NCBI RefSeq assembly: GCF_003260975.1
Contig: NZ_CP030041.1
Span: 1,215,001-1,279,000 of the forward strand
Length of the DNA: 64,000 bases
Source: Echinicola strongylocentroti
GTDB lineage: Bacteria > Bacteroidota > Bacteroidia > Cytophagales > Cyclobacteriaceae
Reading direction: 5' to 3'
Of the stretch, positions 18,677-29,154 are shown one piece after another (position 1 is the first letter of the stretch; every line of letters begins with the position of its first letter). The translations under genes were made by a program, and so were the position numbers. A model generated the notes under the pieces. The model worked only from the letters and a program-made list of their open reading frames with translations, was not told where the DNA came from and did no database searches.

Positions 18677-18949
18677 ATCTTTTTGGGTTATAGTGTGATG
18701 GTAAGTGTAATAGATGATGAAAGCTTTTGAAGTGGTAACTGTACAGTTGCTGATCGCTAACAATTGCTTACCTAACAAAGCTAGCAAGGGAAATTTTCAA
18801 TTATGGGTATCAGGGATCCTGAAAAAGGGCACCAAAAGTCCGGTAAGGTGAAATATTGTACTTAAAAAGGGATAAAATCGTACGGGAAATAAATTTCCCT
18901 ATCAGCATCCACCAAAATATCAGTGAAAAAAATTAGTTTAGAAAGTTCA
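18677..18949. promoter_or_regulatory. Divergent control region between susC and HTCS1, with inverted repeat 18884-18899
   Basis: This 273-bp gap must hold both divergent promoters. I see an exact inverted repeat GGGAAAT-AA-ATTTCCC at 18884-18899, about 50 bp before the HTCS1 ATG, and a near-palindrome TCAGGGATCCTGA around 18808-18820. Either could be an HTCS binding site. I found no clean TTTG/TAnnTTTG promoter match. Assignment is positional. Confidence 0.35.
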
Positions 18950-21900
18950 ATGACGTTTACAGATGATATGTTATATCGCCCTTGCATTTCAATATTCCTC
19001 TTGATGTTGACATGTACAGCATTACTTGGCCAGGGCACGGGCCACCCTTTCTATAAATTCACCCATTTTACTTCGCAGGACGGTCTTCCCCAAAATTCCA
19101 TTTTGGCCATTCTCCAAGATGACATGGGCTACCTATGGTTTGGAACCGATGATGGATTGGCCAGGTTTGATGGCTATCAATTCACCGTTTACAAACACCA
19201 ATTCCAAAACCCAAACAGCCTCAACAACAACGTGATCAGGGGATTGGTCCAGGATAAAAACGGGTATATCTGGATCAGTACAGAAGGTGGGGCATCAACA
19301 TCTATGACCCTACTACCGCTTCCTTTTGTTCTGTGCGAAACAGTGAACTGATTGATTCAAAAAAAACAGGCTCTTTATTGATCGATCACCAGGGAAATAT
19401 ATGGGTCAGCACCTTGACGGATGGTATATATAAGGTCAATTTGCCGCATTCATCTGAACTTCATCACTTGGACCAGCTAGTGGGCCAGCTCAAAGTCTCC
19501 CATTATACCAAAGACAATTCAAGGTTGGCTGACAACAATATCTGGCAGTTATTTCAGGACAGTGACCAGCAGATATGGATAGGTACTTATGACCATGGAG
19601 CCCAGCTAATCGACCCGGTAACAGGATCCTTTTCCTCCGTAGATATTGATCACCACGGGAGTAAGGTCAGGTCTGTAAAGGGGTTCTTTGAGGATCATGA
19701 AAAAAACCTTTGGGTAGGGACCGAAAATCACGGGGTTTTTATAAAAACTTCAGGTAGTGAATCGTTCCAACCTTTTAAAACCTCGTCTGGGCTGGAAGAG
19801 GAAAACATCACCAGCTTTTTACAAGACCAACAAGGCAATATCTGGATCGGAACCTTGGGAGGCGGCCTTTTTGTCTACGAAACTATAACTTCTACCGTCT
19901 TTCATTACGATGACAATCCCAGTGACAGCTACAGTTTGAACGGAAAATCGGTCTATACCATGCTGGAGGATGTAAATGGGAATTTGTGGATCGGTATGTA
20001 TTCTGGTGAAGGGCTGAACAAAATCAACCCCTCTTCCCAGCACTTTGAGCATTATCGTCCACAGGCCAATGACAGGGGAAGTTTATCTGGAAAAATGGTC
20101 AAATCAATCCTTATCGACCATCAAGAAAACCTTTGGGTCGGAATGTTCAATGGAGGCTTAAATGTGAAAATGGATGACTCCAACAATTTTCATGAGGTTC
20201 CCCTTAACAAGAATACTGGACAGGGCTCCACCAATGTTCAGGTGATTTTTGAGGACAGTCACCGCCAACTATGGATAGGCACGGATGGCTCAGGGCTCTA
20301 CCAATACTCCCCTTCTTTGCACAAAATAAACGCATATCACCATGATGTTCTTGATAGCACTTCGCTAAGCAAGGATGAAATCTGGGCCATTGCCGAAGAT
20401 GCAAACGGCAGCTTATGGATAGGCATGGCAAATGGAGGAGGACTGAACAGATTTGACCCCAACACGGAGCAATTTGAACATTTCTTCCATCGTCCAAGCA
20501 ACCCACGAACTCCTAGTTTCAACGATATTCGCACACTTTTGGTGGATTCCAAGAACAGGCTTTGGATTGGCACCTATGGAGGGGGACTTAATCGATATGA
20601 TTTTGAGACAGAAACTTTCGTGTATTATAAACACGACCCGTCCAATCCCCAAAGCATTAGCCATGACATTATCACTTCGCTACATGAAGACCAACACGGG
20701 GCCATATGGGTAGGTACCTTTGGAGGAGGCCTGAACCGATTGGATCCTGCTACAGGACATTTCATTCATTTTAGGGAAAAAGATGGACTTCCCAGTGATG
20801 TAATCAAAGCCGTATTGGAGGATGACAGTGGACAACTCTGGATCAGTACGGTAAAAGGGTTGTCTTCCTTTAATCCAGAAATGGGTACTTTCAAAAACTA
20901 TACAGCCGAGGATGGTTTACAGTCGAATGAGTTCAATTTAGGATCTGCATTCAAATCAATCGATGGAAAAATGTATTTTGGCGGTACCAATGGCTTTAAT
21001 GCCTTCCTTCCAGAACAGATAGGTCTCCCACAAAGCCCCAAAAAGCCTGTATTGACCAAACTCCGCGTACTTAACCGTTTGGTCCATCCTGGCGATACGG
21101 TGGAGCAAAATGTATTGCTTGTCAATAGTATTAGTTACACGGATGAGCTGACCCTCTACGATGACCATAACAGTTTTGAACTGGAATTCAGTGGCATGGA
21201 ATTTAACCAACAGGAAAAAATCGGATACGCCTACATGCTAGAGGGATTCGATAAAGATTGGGTGCACACCGATGCCTCTAGGCGCTATGCTGCTTATTCC
21301 AACCTGTTGCCCGGTAACTATAACTTCAAGGTAAAGAGCACATCTGAAAATGGTCTTCAAAGCTCAGAGGAACGCACGTTACGCCTGTCAGTACTACCTC
21401 CTTGGTACAAAAGCACCATTGCCTTTTGGGTATATATTGTCCTTTTTCTCCTGATTGCCTATTTCGTCAAATCTATCATTAGTTTCCGGATCAAGATGAA
21501 AAACGACCTTCGCTTTGAACGCCTTGAAAACCAAAAACAGGAAGAGATCAACCAACTCAAACTGAGGTTTTTTACCAATATCTCCCACGAGCTTAGGACG
21601 CCGTTAATGCTTATCAAGCTGCCCCTTGAGCAGCTTATCCGTCAAAAAGACCTCTCCCATCAAATCCATCAGCAATTAAACTCGATCCATAACAATGCCT
21701 CTCGCTTACTCAGGCTTATCAATCAACTATTGGAATTCAGGAAACAGGAAACTGGGCATCTAAAACTGGAGGTCCAGGAAAACGACCCCGTTTGTTTTGT
21801 CAAAAGTGTTTTTGCCTCCTTTGAAGCACTGGCGAAACAACGGAACATCGATTTTAGATTAATTATGGACAATCACTTGCCCAAAAAAATCTGGTTTGAC

Positions 21901-23172
21901 CTTGACCAAATGGAAAAAGTGGCCTACAATCTCTGTTACAATGCCTTCAAGTTTACACCGAATGGTGGAAAAATATCCGTTCAGGTTAAAAACCGTAGCC
22001 TAACTGAAGGCAACACCGATATTGAAGGAATTGAAATCATGGTTGAAGATAATGGCAAGGGCATACCTTTGGAATACCAAGACCGTATATTTGAACGTTT
22101 TTTCCAAATTGAAGACACCCATCGCAACATCACAGCAGGTACCGGTATAGGTTTATCGTTGAGCAAGAACATTGTCGAATTTCACCATGGAAAAATCAGC
22201 ATGTCCAGTATTCCTGATGTCCGTACTGTTTTTTCAGTATTTCTAAGAAGTGGTATGGAGCACTTTAAACCTCATGAAATAAGGCCCGTTCCCACCACAG
22301 GAAGATCAGAAAGGCCTACATTGGAAAAGGAGCTGTCCACGTTGGATTTACATATGCTCGCCTCCTTTAATCCAAAAAACGATAGTACTTCCGTAGATGC
22401 GGCACTAAAGACCAAGAAATTATTATTGGTGGAGGACAATGAAGAGCTTCTTTCCCTTATGAAGTCTGCTTTAAAGGACCATTTCCAGATCCTAACTGCC
22501 TCCAATGGGAAGGAGGGTCTTCAAGTGGCTACTTCGCGTTTGCCTGATATCATTATTTCAGATGTAATGATGCCTGAAATGGACGGTGTGGAATTGTGTT
22601 CTTTACTAAAAAAAGAAATCAAAACAAGCCATATTCCTGTTTTGCTCTTGACTGCCCGAAGTAATCACGACTACCAACGGGAAGGCTATTCATCTGGGGC
22701 AGATGATTATTTGAGCAAACCATTTCCCTTGGACCTTTTGATTGCCAAAATACGAAACCTGCTCCACACCCGAGAGAAATTCAAGGAAGCTTTTAAATTA
22801 AAACCTGAAATCATGCCTTCCGAGATATCCATCAGTCCAGCAGATACAGCATTGCTGGAAAAAGCCATCCAGATTGCCGAGAAACATATGGACAATCCAG
22901 ATTTTGATGTTACGATGTTTGTCCAAGAAATGGGTATGAGCAGGACTGTGTTGTTTGACAAATTAAAAGCCACCACCGATCATACTCCAAATGAGTTCAT
23001 CCAGACCCTTAGACTAAAAAGAGCCGCACAGTTGCTCTTACAAAGTGAATATAAAATCTCAGAGATTAGCTATATGGTTGGTTTCAATAATCCCAAGTAC
23101 TTTAGCAAATGCTTCCAAAAGCAATTTGGATGTAGCCCAAGACAGTATTCCAAATCAAAGTTTGGAAGCTAA
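18950..23172 (+). pseudogene. Hybrid two-component sensor/regulator (HTCS1), interrupted by a 1-nt frameshift
   Basis: Frame 1 (signal peptide MLYRPCISIFLLMLTCTALL, first propeller blades) breaks after WISTEGG. The other frame continues exactly from GINIYDPTTASF. One missing base in the G run at 19289-19292 explains it. Corrected length is ~1407 residues. Order: periplasmic regulator-propeller repeats (many LWIG blades), Y_Y_Y domain (SYTDEL...NFKVKS), a transmembrane helix (YIVLFLLIAYFVKSII), HisKA (FFTNISHELRTP), HATPase, receiver domain (LLLVEDNEELL; IIISDVMMPEMDG), AraC-type HTH at the C-terminus. Such proteins sense oligosaccharide and activate the adjacent PUL. The alternatives are sequencing error or true inactivation. 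GTG 18923 and ATG 18968 are other possible starts. Confidence 0.9.
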
Positions 23173-23190
23173 CACTCCCTTTCCATCCCT

Positions 23191-23364
23191 TTAACCCCGA
23201 TTATGCATTAGGAATCGTAGTGAGAGCTGAAATTGCAAGAAAATCAGTTAGTTTGGAGGCATTAGCGTAGCACCGCTACGCTAATGCCGAAAACTAAAGT
23301 GAAACGACTGATTTTGAAGCAGTTTCAGGTCGCAACAGATAGGCTAATGCATATTCCGGGTTTA
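23191..23364. repeat. MITE-like intergenic element, copy A
   Basis: About 174 bp bounded by inverted ends TTAACCCCGATTATGCATTAG and the complement of CTAATGCATATTCCGGGTTTAA. The centre has a perfect hairpin: GGCATTAGCGTAGC, loop ACC, GCTACGCTAATGCC. The reverse complement matches copy B at 51083-51254 almost base for base. There is no coding potential. It looks like a small non-autonomous mobile or REP-type element. Confidence 0.85.
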
Positions 23365-23520
23365 ACCATTCCAGCAATTCACTCCCCGAGATTTGGGGCA
23401 AATGGATGTGCAAAAAGAGTATCCTGTCTTTGTCAGGGCATCTTTCTACAATGCCTAGGCATTCCAATGGTGAGGTTAACACATTTATCGCTATATGTTG
23501 ACAAGTCCAATCCCAATCCG
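23365..23520 (-). pseudogene. Possible LytTR-type response regulator receiver-domain relic
   Basis: Minus-strand reading gives TSPLECLGIVERCPDKDRIL, FLHIHLPQISGSELLEWL and then runs into element A. In LytTR-family regulators the matching stretch is ...PLEAL..., FLDIQMP-ISG-E-L. The phosphoacceptor Asp would be His here. No start region or LytTR domain is visible, and element A cuts the 3' side. Recognition is by motif memory and short, so this is tentative. Confidence 0.35.
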
Positions 23521-23769
23521 AAAAAAAACTTCAAGAACATCATTGAAACACCTGACATTGAAGGACATGGACTCTAACAAGTAATTCTTTATTTCCTCCA
23601 TATTTTCCTGCTTCCACCTTTGTCGAGTCCGATTCTTTCAATCATACCAAAATCATGCATAGTGGTGTTTTTTCTAGACACCACTATGCATGATTAACCA
23701 AGCTTTCCTAAAAGATTAAGCTTCTCTAACATTTCCCTTTCTTCTAAAAAAGAGCTCTATCCACTTACC

Positions 23770-24093
23770 GTGAGCTTCACAAGCCAAAACAAGTTGAAAT
23801 TTCACCTTGTTTTTTATTTTGACATTGAATTTATTCGAAGACAGATAACACCATCCTCAAAGGAAAGTATTGAGCAAGACCAATCAATAAGACAGGATTA
23901 CGAACGATTAGAGAAAGAAAAACAGACCATCCTTTTATATTTACTTGAAAAAGGAAAAATCTCAAGGAAAGAGGCTACGATCTTATTGGACTTAAAAAAC
24001 ACAAAAACTTATGAAATCCTCACTGAAATGGCAGGCCAAAACCTTATCAAAAAACAAGGCAAAGGGAGAGCCACTTACTATACGCTTGGTTGA
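23770..24093 (+). pseudogene. Winged-helix fragment of an AlbA_2-type ATP-binding protein, within repeat copy 2
   Basis: A 107-codon frame ending with TGA at 24091-24093. Only from about FYFDIEF onward does it resemble the C-terminus of ATP-binding, RecG-like AlbA_2 proteins; the helix-turn-helix part (RKEATILLDLKNTKTYEIL) is the same as in copy 1. No ATPase or AlbA_2 domain precedes it, so it is most likely a decapitated gene. The first ~15 residues have no family resemblance and may not be translated. Confidence 0.5.
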
Positions 24094-24202
24094 CTCCCCC
24101 TAAACCTAGGTGTGCCCTTATTGATCTCATATACCAGACAACAGCCGAATATCCTCCACCCAAGGAGAGTAAGGCGACTTTTTGTTTTACTTTCATTTTT
24201 TT
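23873..24202. repeat. Long direct repeat, copy 2
   Basis: From 23882 to 24202 it equals 1-321 except for two bases. The section 23873-24070 also aligns, with indels, to 44196-44393. It sits between the sialic acid PUL and the uronic-acid PUL, in the same orientation as the other copies. Confidence 0.92.
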
Positions 24203-24431
24203 TGACACACAATATTGAGGCAAAACTCAGCAAAAATTTGCAACAAGGGCTTATTAGTAATGTTATTTAAAGATGCCCCTTCCCTATATTCAGATCTAGC
24301 CAAAATCCACCATAGCCTCTACTAAACCATTATTAACCCGGGTTCAATGCTGTTTGGTTAGTGCATATTTGGTATCACTGGTTCTTTTTGATTTACAAAA
24401 AACCCTTAACTAAACGGTATTGTATACGGGC

Positions 24432-25601
24432 CTAATTTGATGGAATATCAATGGGATATAAGGTTCCTCCCGTTGGGGTTCCTCCTTGGTAGGGCGTAAA
24501 GTTTTCCAAAATAGGATTATGGCCAATTGGTTTCACCATATGAGGCCCATAATAAACCACGCTACTGTCACTCCAAGGTGATAATGGACCTTCGGACATA
24601 TTATGATGGTAACATTGGTTTCTATAAATAAAATTGGGCTTTTCAGAAAGATCGTGCTGTATGGACCAAGGCCCCATAATCGCATAATAATTCTCCCACA
24701 TATCTGCGGGAAGATTGATAACATTATTTTCTATCAGGTTGTCTCCACCGTCGCCAGTGTGAAAACTAACCTCTTGGTCAAATGAGTTTCCATATACGAC
24801 ATTGTATTTTGCATTGGCGCCTTGAATGGAAAAATGCCTTAAGTGGGTCATATAACAACCTGTCACCAGATTATCACCATTAAGGACCATAAAATAGCCT
24901 TGGGCTCCGCCACCCTTATTGTGTACACCATCAATATGTAAATTTCTTAAAGTAATATGTGTGGCATTAACCCATACAGGATGCATGGCACTGTTCATGA
25001 TTTTTACATTATCAAGAAAACAGTCAATGGCATTTTTAAATTTTACTGAAACATTACTGTTATTAGGCAACTCGGTATTTCCGCTGCCTAGCCCCATATT
25101 CCAATCATATTGAGGTTCGCCCCAACTTCCCTGAATAGTAAGGTCATATATTCCAGAATTGGAGTCATCACCATCAAAATAAAACGCATTCCCACTGGTC
25201 ATGGTGATATTACAAATTACACCTTCCCTACTTTCACCTATTAAATATACATCCTTCTTTAAGTCAACTTGTCCATCGATGGTATAGGTACCGTTGGGCA
25301 AAAAAACGTATTTTCCAGATGGACATTGGGCAATGGCAGCATTAATTCCGGAGCTATTCATGCTATTTACGGTTATTCCCATTTCTAAACTATCCTTAAA
25401 GGGAATTCCGTTCCGGGCCCCTGCCGATCCCCACCGCTCCATTTGGGGATAATCCGCATCCAGCTTGCTATTGTCGATAGCCACTCCAGGGTCACCAATT
25501 ACACGTGACCAAAGCAGGGATTCTTCACCTATTTTTTTCTCCTCCACCAGTGTACATGCACTTAAGGCGATAAGGACTACAATTAAATATTTTGGGTTCA
25601 T
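24432..25601 (-). CDS. Right-handed beta-helix lipoprotein (pectate-lyase-like), possible polysaccharide lyase
   Basis: A 389-residue lipoprotein (MNPKYLIVVLIALSAC). After ~80 residues it has IAQCPSGKYVFLPNGTYTID, the typical start of a parallel beta-helix, then repeated short turns such as LRNLHIDGVHNKGGG and VYGNSFDQEVSFHTGDGGDN. Pectate-lyase and GH28-like enzymes use this fold. I cannot pick catalytic residues. The operon partners (GH88, sulfatase, SusC/D) suggest it cuts or trims an acidic polysaccharide. It is the last gene of the minus-strand operon, 47 bp after the other beta-helix gene. A binding-only role is possible. Confidence 0.7.
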   Translation of the reverse strand: MNPKYLIVVLIALSACTLVEEKKIGEESLLWSRVIGDPGVAIDNSKLDADYPQMERWGSAGARNGIPFKDSLEMGITVNSMNSSGINAAIAQCPSGKYVFLPNGTYTIDGQVDLKKDVYLIGESREGVICNITMTSGNAFYFDGDDSNSGIYDLTIQGSWGEPQYDWNMGLGSGNTELPNNSNVSVKFKNAIDCFLDNVKIMNSAMHPVWVNATHITLRNLHIDGVHNKGGGAQGYFMVLNGDNLVTGCYMTHLRHFSIQGANAKYNVVYGNSFDQEVSFHTGDGGDNLIENNVINLPADMWENYYAIMGPWSIQHDLSEKPNFIYRNQCYHHNMSEGPLSPWSDSSVVYYGPHMVKPIGHNPILENFTPYQGGTPTGGTLYPIDIPSN

Positions 25602-25648
25602 TGGGTTGTTTGTTTAGGTTATTAATTTATTTCAATGATTTTAATCTG

Positions 25649-27205
25649 TCAATCGTCAATTTTTAAATATTCCGGGATTTCCAGTCCTCTTAATTGCTTT
25701 TGATATATAAAAAGCGACTCCGGCTCCACGTGCTTGCCCCAAGAGACCATCCTGCCTACACTGGATTGAACAAAGCTGGTTCCTTGACCAACATATCCAA
25801 CAATTACGGGATTGACAGCGGTAAGGGGGCCATAAAGCTTTTCAGGATCATCTTCATACAGTTCCCAAAAATCAAAGTTCGGTCTTGGTCTATCCGTTTG
25901 TGTAAAGTTCCAGATAACCAATCCTCCCAAATGGTTAGGTAAGTTTTTATAATTGGCCCCGTGACTGGCCTTTCCCACATCATCCCCATCAAATCCTGCC
26001 ATTTGACATTGATCAAACAGGGTATTTCTAGGAAAATCCCCATGTAAATCAATGCCTCTATTTATGCCTTTAAACCTGAAAACCACAGATCCAACGGAGC
26101 GGTGTGACGCATTTGGGCCATGCCAAGCATTCGCAGCGTCCTCACAATATGCCATTAAGCCCCTTGTGCTGTTATGGAATCCAAAACTGGAATGCCCTCC
26201 GTTACCTTCCACCTTGTTGGCCAGAAAAGTACCACATAATGAACTGGAAAAGCTGGCGGCTGCACTAACATTGCTAAAGCTGGTATGCTTAATCCAGGAA
26301 TTAAAAGTCCGCTGCATGCTAATCCCTGTAAATCCAGAGTCATGTAAAGCGTTCTTATGGTGAACAAATCCCTCCTTAAAGTTTCCTACAAAATGGATGT
26401 TTTCTACAGCGCAATTTTCAATGAGGTTAATCTCGAAAACTTCCCACGGTGAAGCGCTATCCATGGCCATGGTTACTGGAGCATGAAGGGAGACGACATT
26501 GCCTTTTACATCTTTTACTTGATGCATCTCATCTACTGCGGCTCCTCTTTCGTTTAGTCGACTCCAAATGGGTCTGCTCTCTTTTCCTTCCATAAGACCC
26601 TCATTTAAAAATGTCCCCACCGCTGACAAAAGGATAAAATCACCTGATTTTAGGGCACTTGTATTTTTTAGTACAATATCGAAATCCCCTTCTCGCACAT
26701 CTTCTTCCAAGCCTCCAAGTGAAACCTGTTCGGAGGAGCCTTTAAATTGTATCATCGCAGGAGTACTGTATATTTTTTTGGGATCACGAGGTTCAAGTTC
26801 CCATCTCATAAAAAGTAATGTACCATTAGAGCCATTTCCAGCCCCCCTTAAAATAATATTTCCGGCCTCCACTACCAGTCCTTCCTCATTGCCCTGCTGT
26901 TCATTTACCAAGTACCGTCCCTTTTGAAACTTAACAATTCCCCCGGTGATCTCTGCAGCATCAATGGCTTTCTGTATTTCCTTGAAATCAGATTTACCAT
27001 CGTCTGGAATAGCCCCATAATCTCCCACATGATAAATGGGCAAATCAATTTTTGTGGGCAGGTTTTTCTGTCCAAACCCATAACCGGCATAGGAGAAATC
27101 AGGGAGCTTCTCCACCATTTTGGCGATAGAGGTTTCTTGTGCACGCAAGTGGACCCTACTGCAAAGAACTAACAACATTAACGAAATAAATATCTTGGCT
27201 TTCAT
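25649..27205 (-). CDS. Secreted beta-helix protein with DUF4955-like C-terminus, candidate lyase or glycosidase
   Basis: A 518-residue protein with signal MKAKIFISLMLLVLC. The block YHVGDYGAIPDDGKSDFKEI (~60-80) is the classic pectate-lyase-3/GH28-type N-terminal turn. A long beta-helix follows, including LRGAGNGSNGTLLFM and ENCAVENIHFVGNF, with histidine-rich loops (FVHHKNALHDSGFTG). The C-terminal part ending ESLFIYQKQLRGLEIP resembles what I recall as DUF4955. Function in that family is not settled to my knowledge. With GH88 in the same operon, this protein is a candidate for the lyase that creates unsaturated uronic ends. Confidence 0.72.
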   Translation of the reverse strand: MKAKIFISLMLLVLCSRVHLRAQETSIAKMVEKLPDFSYAGYGFGQKNLPTKIDLPIYHVGDYGAIPDDGKSDFKEIQKAIDAAEITGGIVKFQKGRYLVNEQQGNEEGLVVEAGNIILRGAGNGSNGTLLFMRWELEPRDPKKIYSTPAMIQFKGSSEQVSLGGLEEDVREGDFDIVLKNTSALKSGDFILLSAVGTFLNEGLMEGKESRPIWSRLNERGAAVDEMHQVKDVKGNVVSLHAPVTMAMDSASPWEVFEINLIENCAVENIHFVGNFKEGFVHHKNALHDSGFTGISMQRTFNSWIKHTSFSNVSAAASFSSSLCGTFLANKVEGNGGHSSFGFHNSTRGLMAYCEDAANAWHGPNASHRSVGSVVFRFKGINRGIDLHGDFPRNTLFDQCQMAGFDGDDVGKASHGANYKNLPNHLGGLVIWNFTQTDRPRPNFDFWELYEDDPEKLYGPLTAVNPVIVGYVGQGTSFVQSSVGRMVSWGKHVEPESLFIYQKQLRGLEIPEYLKIDD

Positions 27206-27342
27206 AATTTCAATATTGAAAATAAAGAACTACCCTAAATGAGAAGGGGTACAATTTCCCTCCGAAAATCCTCCAATTCAGGGCTAATTTTTTTAGGTAT
27301 GCCATGGTGAGCTTGGCAAGAAACGATATTGGTGGTCTATTT

Positions 27343-28926
27343 TCATGAATATTCCAAGAAACCATCCCCTACCTTTTCCACATACCAACTATCATTGGTC
27401 TCCTTCAATAATCTTTGGAGTCTGGATTTTAGTCTGTCCTGTAGTGCTTTTGGAAGCTCATCAAAAGGTACTTTATGAAGTTGATATGGGTCATTCTGAT
27501 TATCATAGCAATACTTTTCTTGTATGACTCCACCCTTCGCTTTTACCACAAAGGTGTGGCTTTTCGAGTAAAGGCCTCTTGAATCATAATTCATTATAAG
27601 TGCATAATTTTCATCATCAGAATGGCTATTTTCTCCCAAGATTACATTGGAGTGATTTTGTCCCTGTACCTCCGATGGGATCAATTCATCAAACCCTGCC
27701 AGTGAAACCAATGTGGGCAGTACGTCGGGTACGCTTAAAACCAAGTCTTCGACCCTATGGGTAAGCTTCTTGCCCCACTTGATCATAAAAGGGATGTTCA
27801 ACGATTCATTTTCCAATACCAGCTTTCCTTCTTTACCATGGCTCCCCAACATCTCGCCGTGATCCGAAGAAAAAACTATTATGGTATTCTCTGATAATCC
27901 CAAAGTCTCAAGCTTATCCATAACCTGACCTATGTAGTGGTCCACCGCACTTACGTTGGCAAAATAATAAGGCGCGTAGTCTCCTACTGTATCCTCAGCA
28001 TTTTCTCTTTTCAGTAATCCATCCAATTTTACTTCTCCATTTTCAGTGTATTGGTCAAAATATTCCATCTTGGTACTTTCTTCTGTCCAAGGGTTATGTG
28101 GCGGATTAAGCGACCAAATCATAAAAAATGGCTGTTCTGGATTTCTTTGACCATGTGTATTGTCCAGATAATCCATGATTTTTTCAGCTTCAAATTCTGC
28201 CGAAAACCGATGTGGTAGATATTGCTCTCCATCTTTTTTGCCAGCTACCACCTTTGGGTCACTCGAATAAACAATTGGGTTAAAATGATCATCCTTAATC
28301 ATTTGGACAAAGTAATCAATACCGTGCCGATCAGGACCTGGAGGGACATAAGTATCATAATCATTTATATAATATCCTCCCGGTTTATCTGTAGTCCCTA
28401 CATAGGTGCCTTCTTTATTGAACACAGGGTCATTTTTCAAATAGTGCGCTTTACCAAAATACGAAACGGCATAACCTGCCTTGGAAAACACATCACTCAT
28501 ACATTCAGCATCTGTTCGCAGTGATACGTCCCTGTCCTTCCGACAATTTGCATTGACACCATTCGAGTTGGGGTACATACCCGAAAGCATCATCGCACGG
28601 TAAGGGCTACATAGAGGGAAGTTACTTACCGCATTGCTAAACACCACTGATTCTGAAGCTAGCTGATTAAGGGCAGGTGTAGAAACAGGGTCTGGATCGC
28701 CAGGAATGAACTCGTCATAACCTGGTTCTGACCAAATCCCAAGGCTGAAATTCCTGAATTGGTCAGGAAAGATGAAGATGACATTTGGAGGAGTGGTATC
28801 CTTTTTTGCCGCCTGCTGATTACACCCTAAGAAGCACAGTGGCAACAAGCTCAATAGTATCAAATTGACCTTTGTGCCTTCTATGCATAATTTATGTATA
28901 GGTAAAACTAGTTTATCCATTATCAT
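27343..28926 (-). CDS. Lipoprotein sulfatase (S1 family)
   Basis: A 527-residue sulfatase. The signal is long, with the hydrophobic block VNLILLSLLPLCFLGC and lipobox LGC (Cys35). Metal site: FIFPDQFRN (~51-59). Formylglycine motif CSPYR at 106-110. A further catalytic stretch is VFSSDHGEMLGSHG. This differs from the 7156-8688 sulfatase in motif context, so they target different linkages. It removes sulfate esters from glycan in the periplasm. It lies between susD2 and the beta-helix genes. ATG 28926 and ATG 28920 are near-equal starts; the ~19 residues before the hydrophobic core are unusual. Confidence 0.9.
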   Translation of the reverse strand: MIMDKLVLPIHKLCIEGTKVNLILLSLLPLCFLGCNQQAAKKDTTPPNVIFIFPDQFRNFSLGIWSEPGYDEFIPGDPDPVSTPALNQLASESVVFSNAVSNFPLCSPYRAMMLSGMYPNSNGVNANCRKDRDVSLRTDAECMSDVFSKAGYAVSYFGKAHYLKNDPVFNKEGTYVGTTDKPGGYYINDYDTYVPPGPDRHGIDYFVQMIKDDHFNPIVYSSDPKVVAGKKDGEQYLPHRFSAEFEAEKIMDYLDNTHGQRNPEQPFFMIWSLNPPHNPWTEESTKMEYFDQYTENGEVKLDGLLKRENAEDTVGDYAPYYFANVSAVDHYIGQVMDKLETLGLSENTIIVFSSDHGEMLGSHGKEGKLVLENESLNIPFMIKWGKKLTHRVEDLVLSVPDVLPTLVSLAGFDELIPSEVQGQNHSNVILGENSHSDDENYALIMNYDSRGLYSKSHTFVVKAKGGVIQEKYCYDNQNDPYQLHKVPFDELPKALQDRLKSRLQRLLKETNDSWYVEKVGDGFLEYS

Positions 28927-28972
28927 ACCGCTATCGTAGTTGTTTCATTTACAGATTTATTCCTTTTTTTAT

Positions 28973-29079
28973 TTAAACCCAGTTTATGCACTAGGAATGG
29001 TAGTAGCCTGTCCTGACAGATGTCGGGAAGAGCTACCAGTGCAAGAAAATCAATTAAGCTAATGCATAAACCGGGTTAA
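28973..29079. repeat. MITE-like intergenic element, copy C (short form)
   Basis: About 107 bp with ends TTAAACCCAGTTTATGCACTAG and CTAATGCATAAACCGGGTTAA. These are the same terminal inverted repeats as copies A and B, with two mismatches between the arms. The interior keeps a GCAAGAAAATCA stretch shared with A and B but has a different, imperfect central hairpin (gtagcctgtcc...gggaagagctac). It lies between the susD2 stop and the sulfatase start. Confidence 0.8.
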
Positions 29080-29154
29080 AGTAAGACTGTCCCAAATATT
29101 AACTTGACCATCCTTCTTTGGATATAGTGACAACCTCCGGGACAGCCGCACTGA

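Larger units (their letters stand above)
23173..23769. other. Gene-free stretch with MITE-like element A and a response-regulator relic
   Basis: Besides element A (23191-23364) and the relic at 23365-23520, the remainder (23521-23769) shows no gene I can support. There is an ACCACTATGCATGA inverted pair near 23657-23693 (tcatgcatagtggtg / caccactatgcatga) that would form a hairpin around a T-rich loop. It could serve as a terminator for HTCS1, though it lies about 480 bp past the stop. Confidence 0.5.

Noticed and set aside
23284..23577. 97-codon plus-strand frame after HTCS1
   Set aside because: It begins inside MITE-like element A and runs through the opposite strand of the receiver relic; no domain of its own.
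24331..24375. AACCCGGGTT palindrome followed by GTTAGTGCATATTTGG as another MITE copy
   Set aside because: Only fragments of the end sequence match and the order is wrong, so it is too weak to count as a copy.
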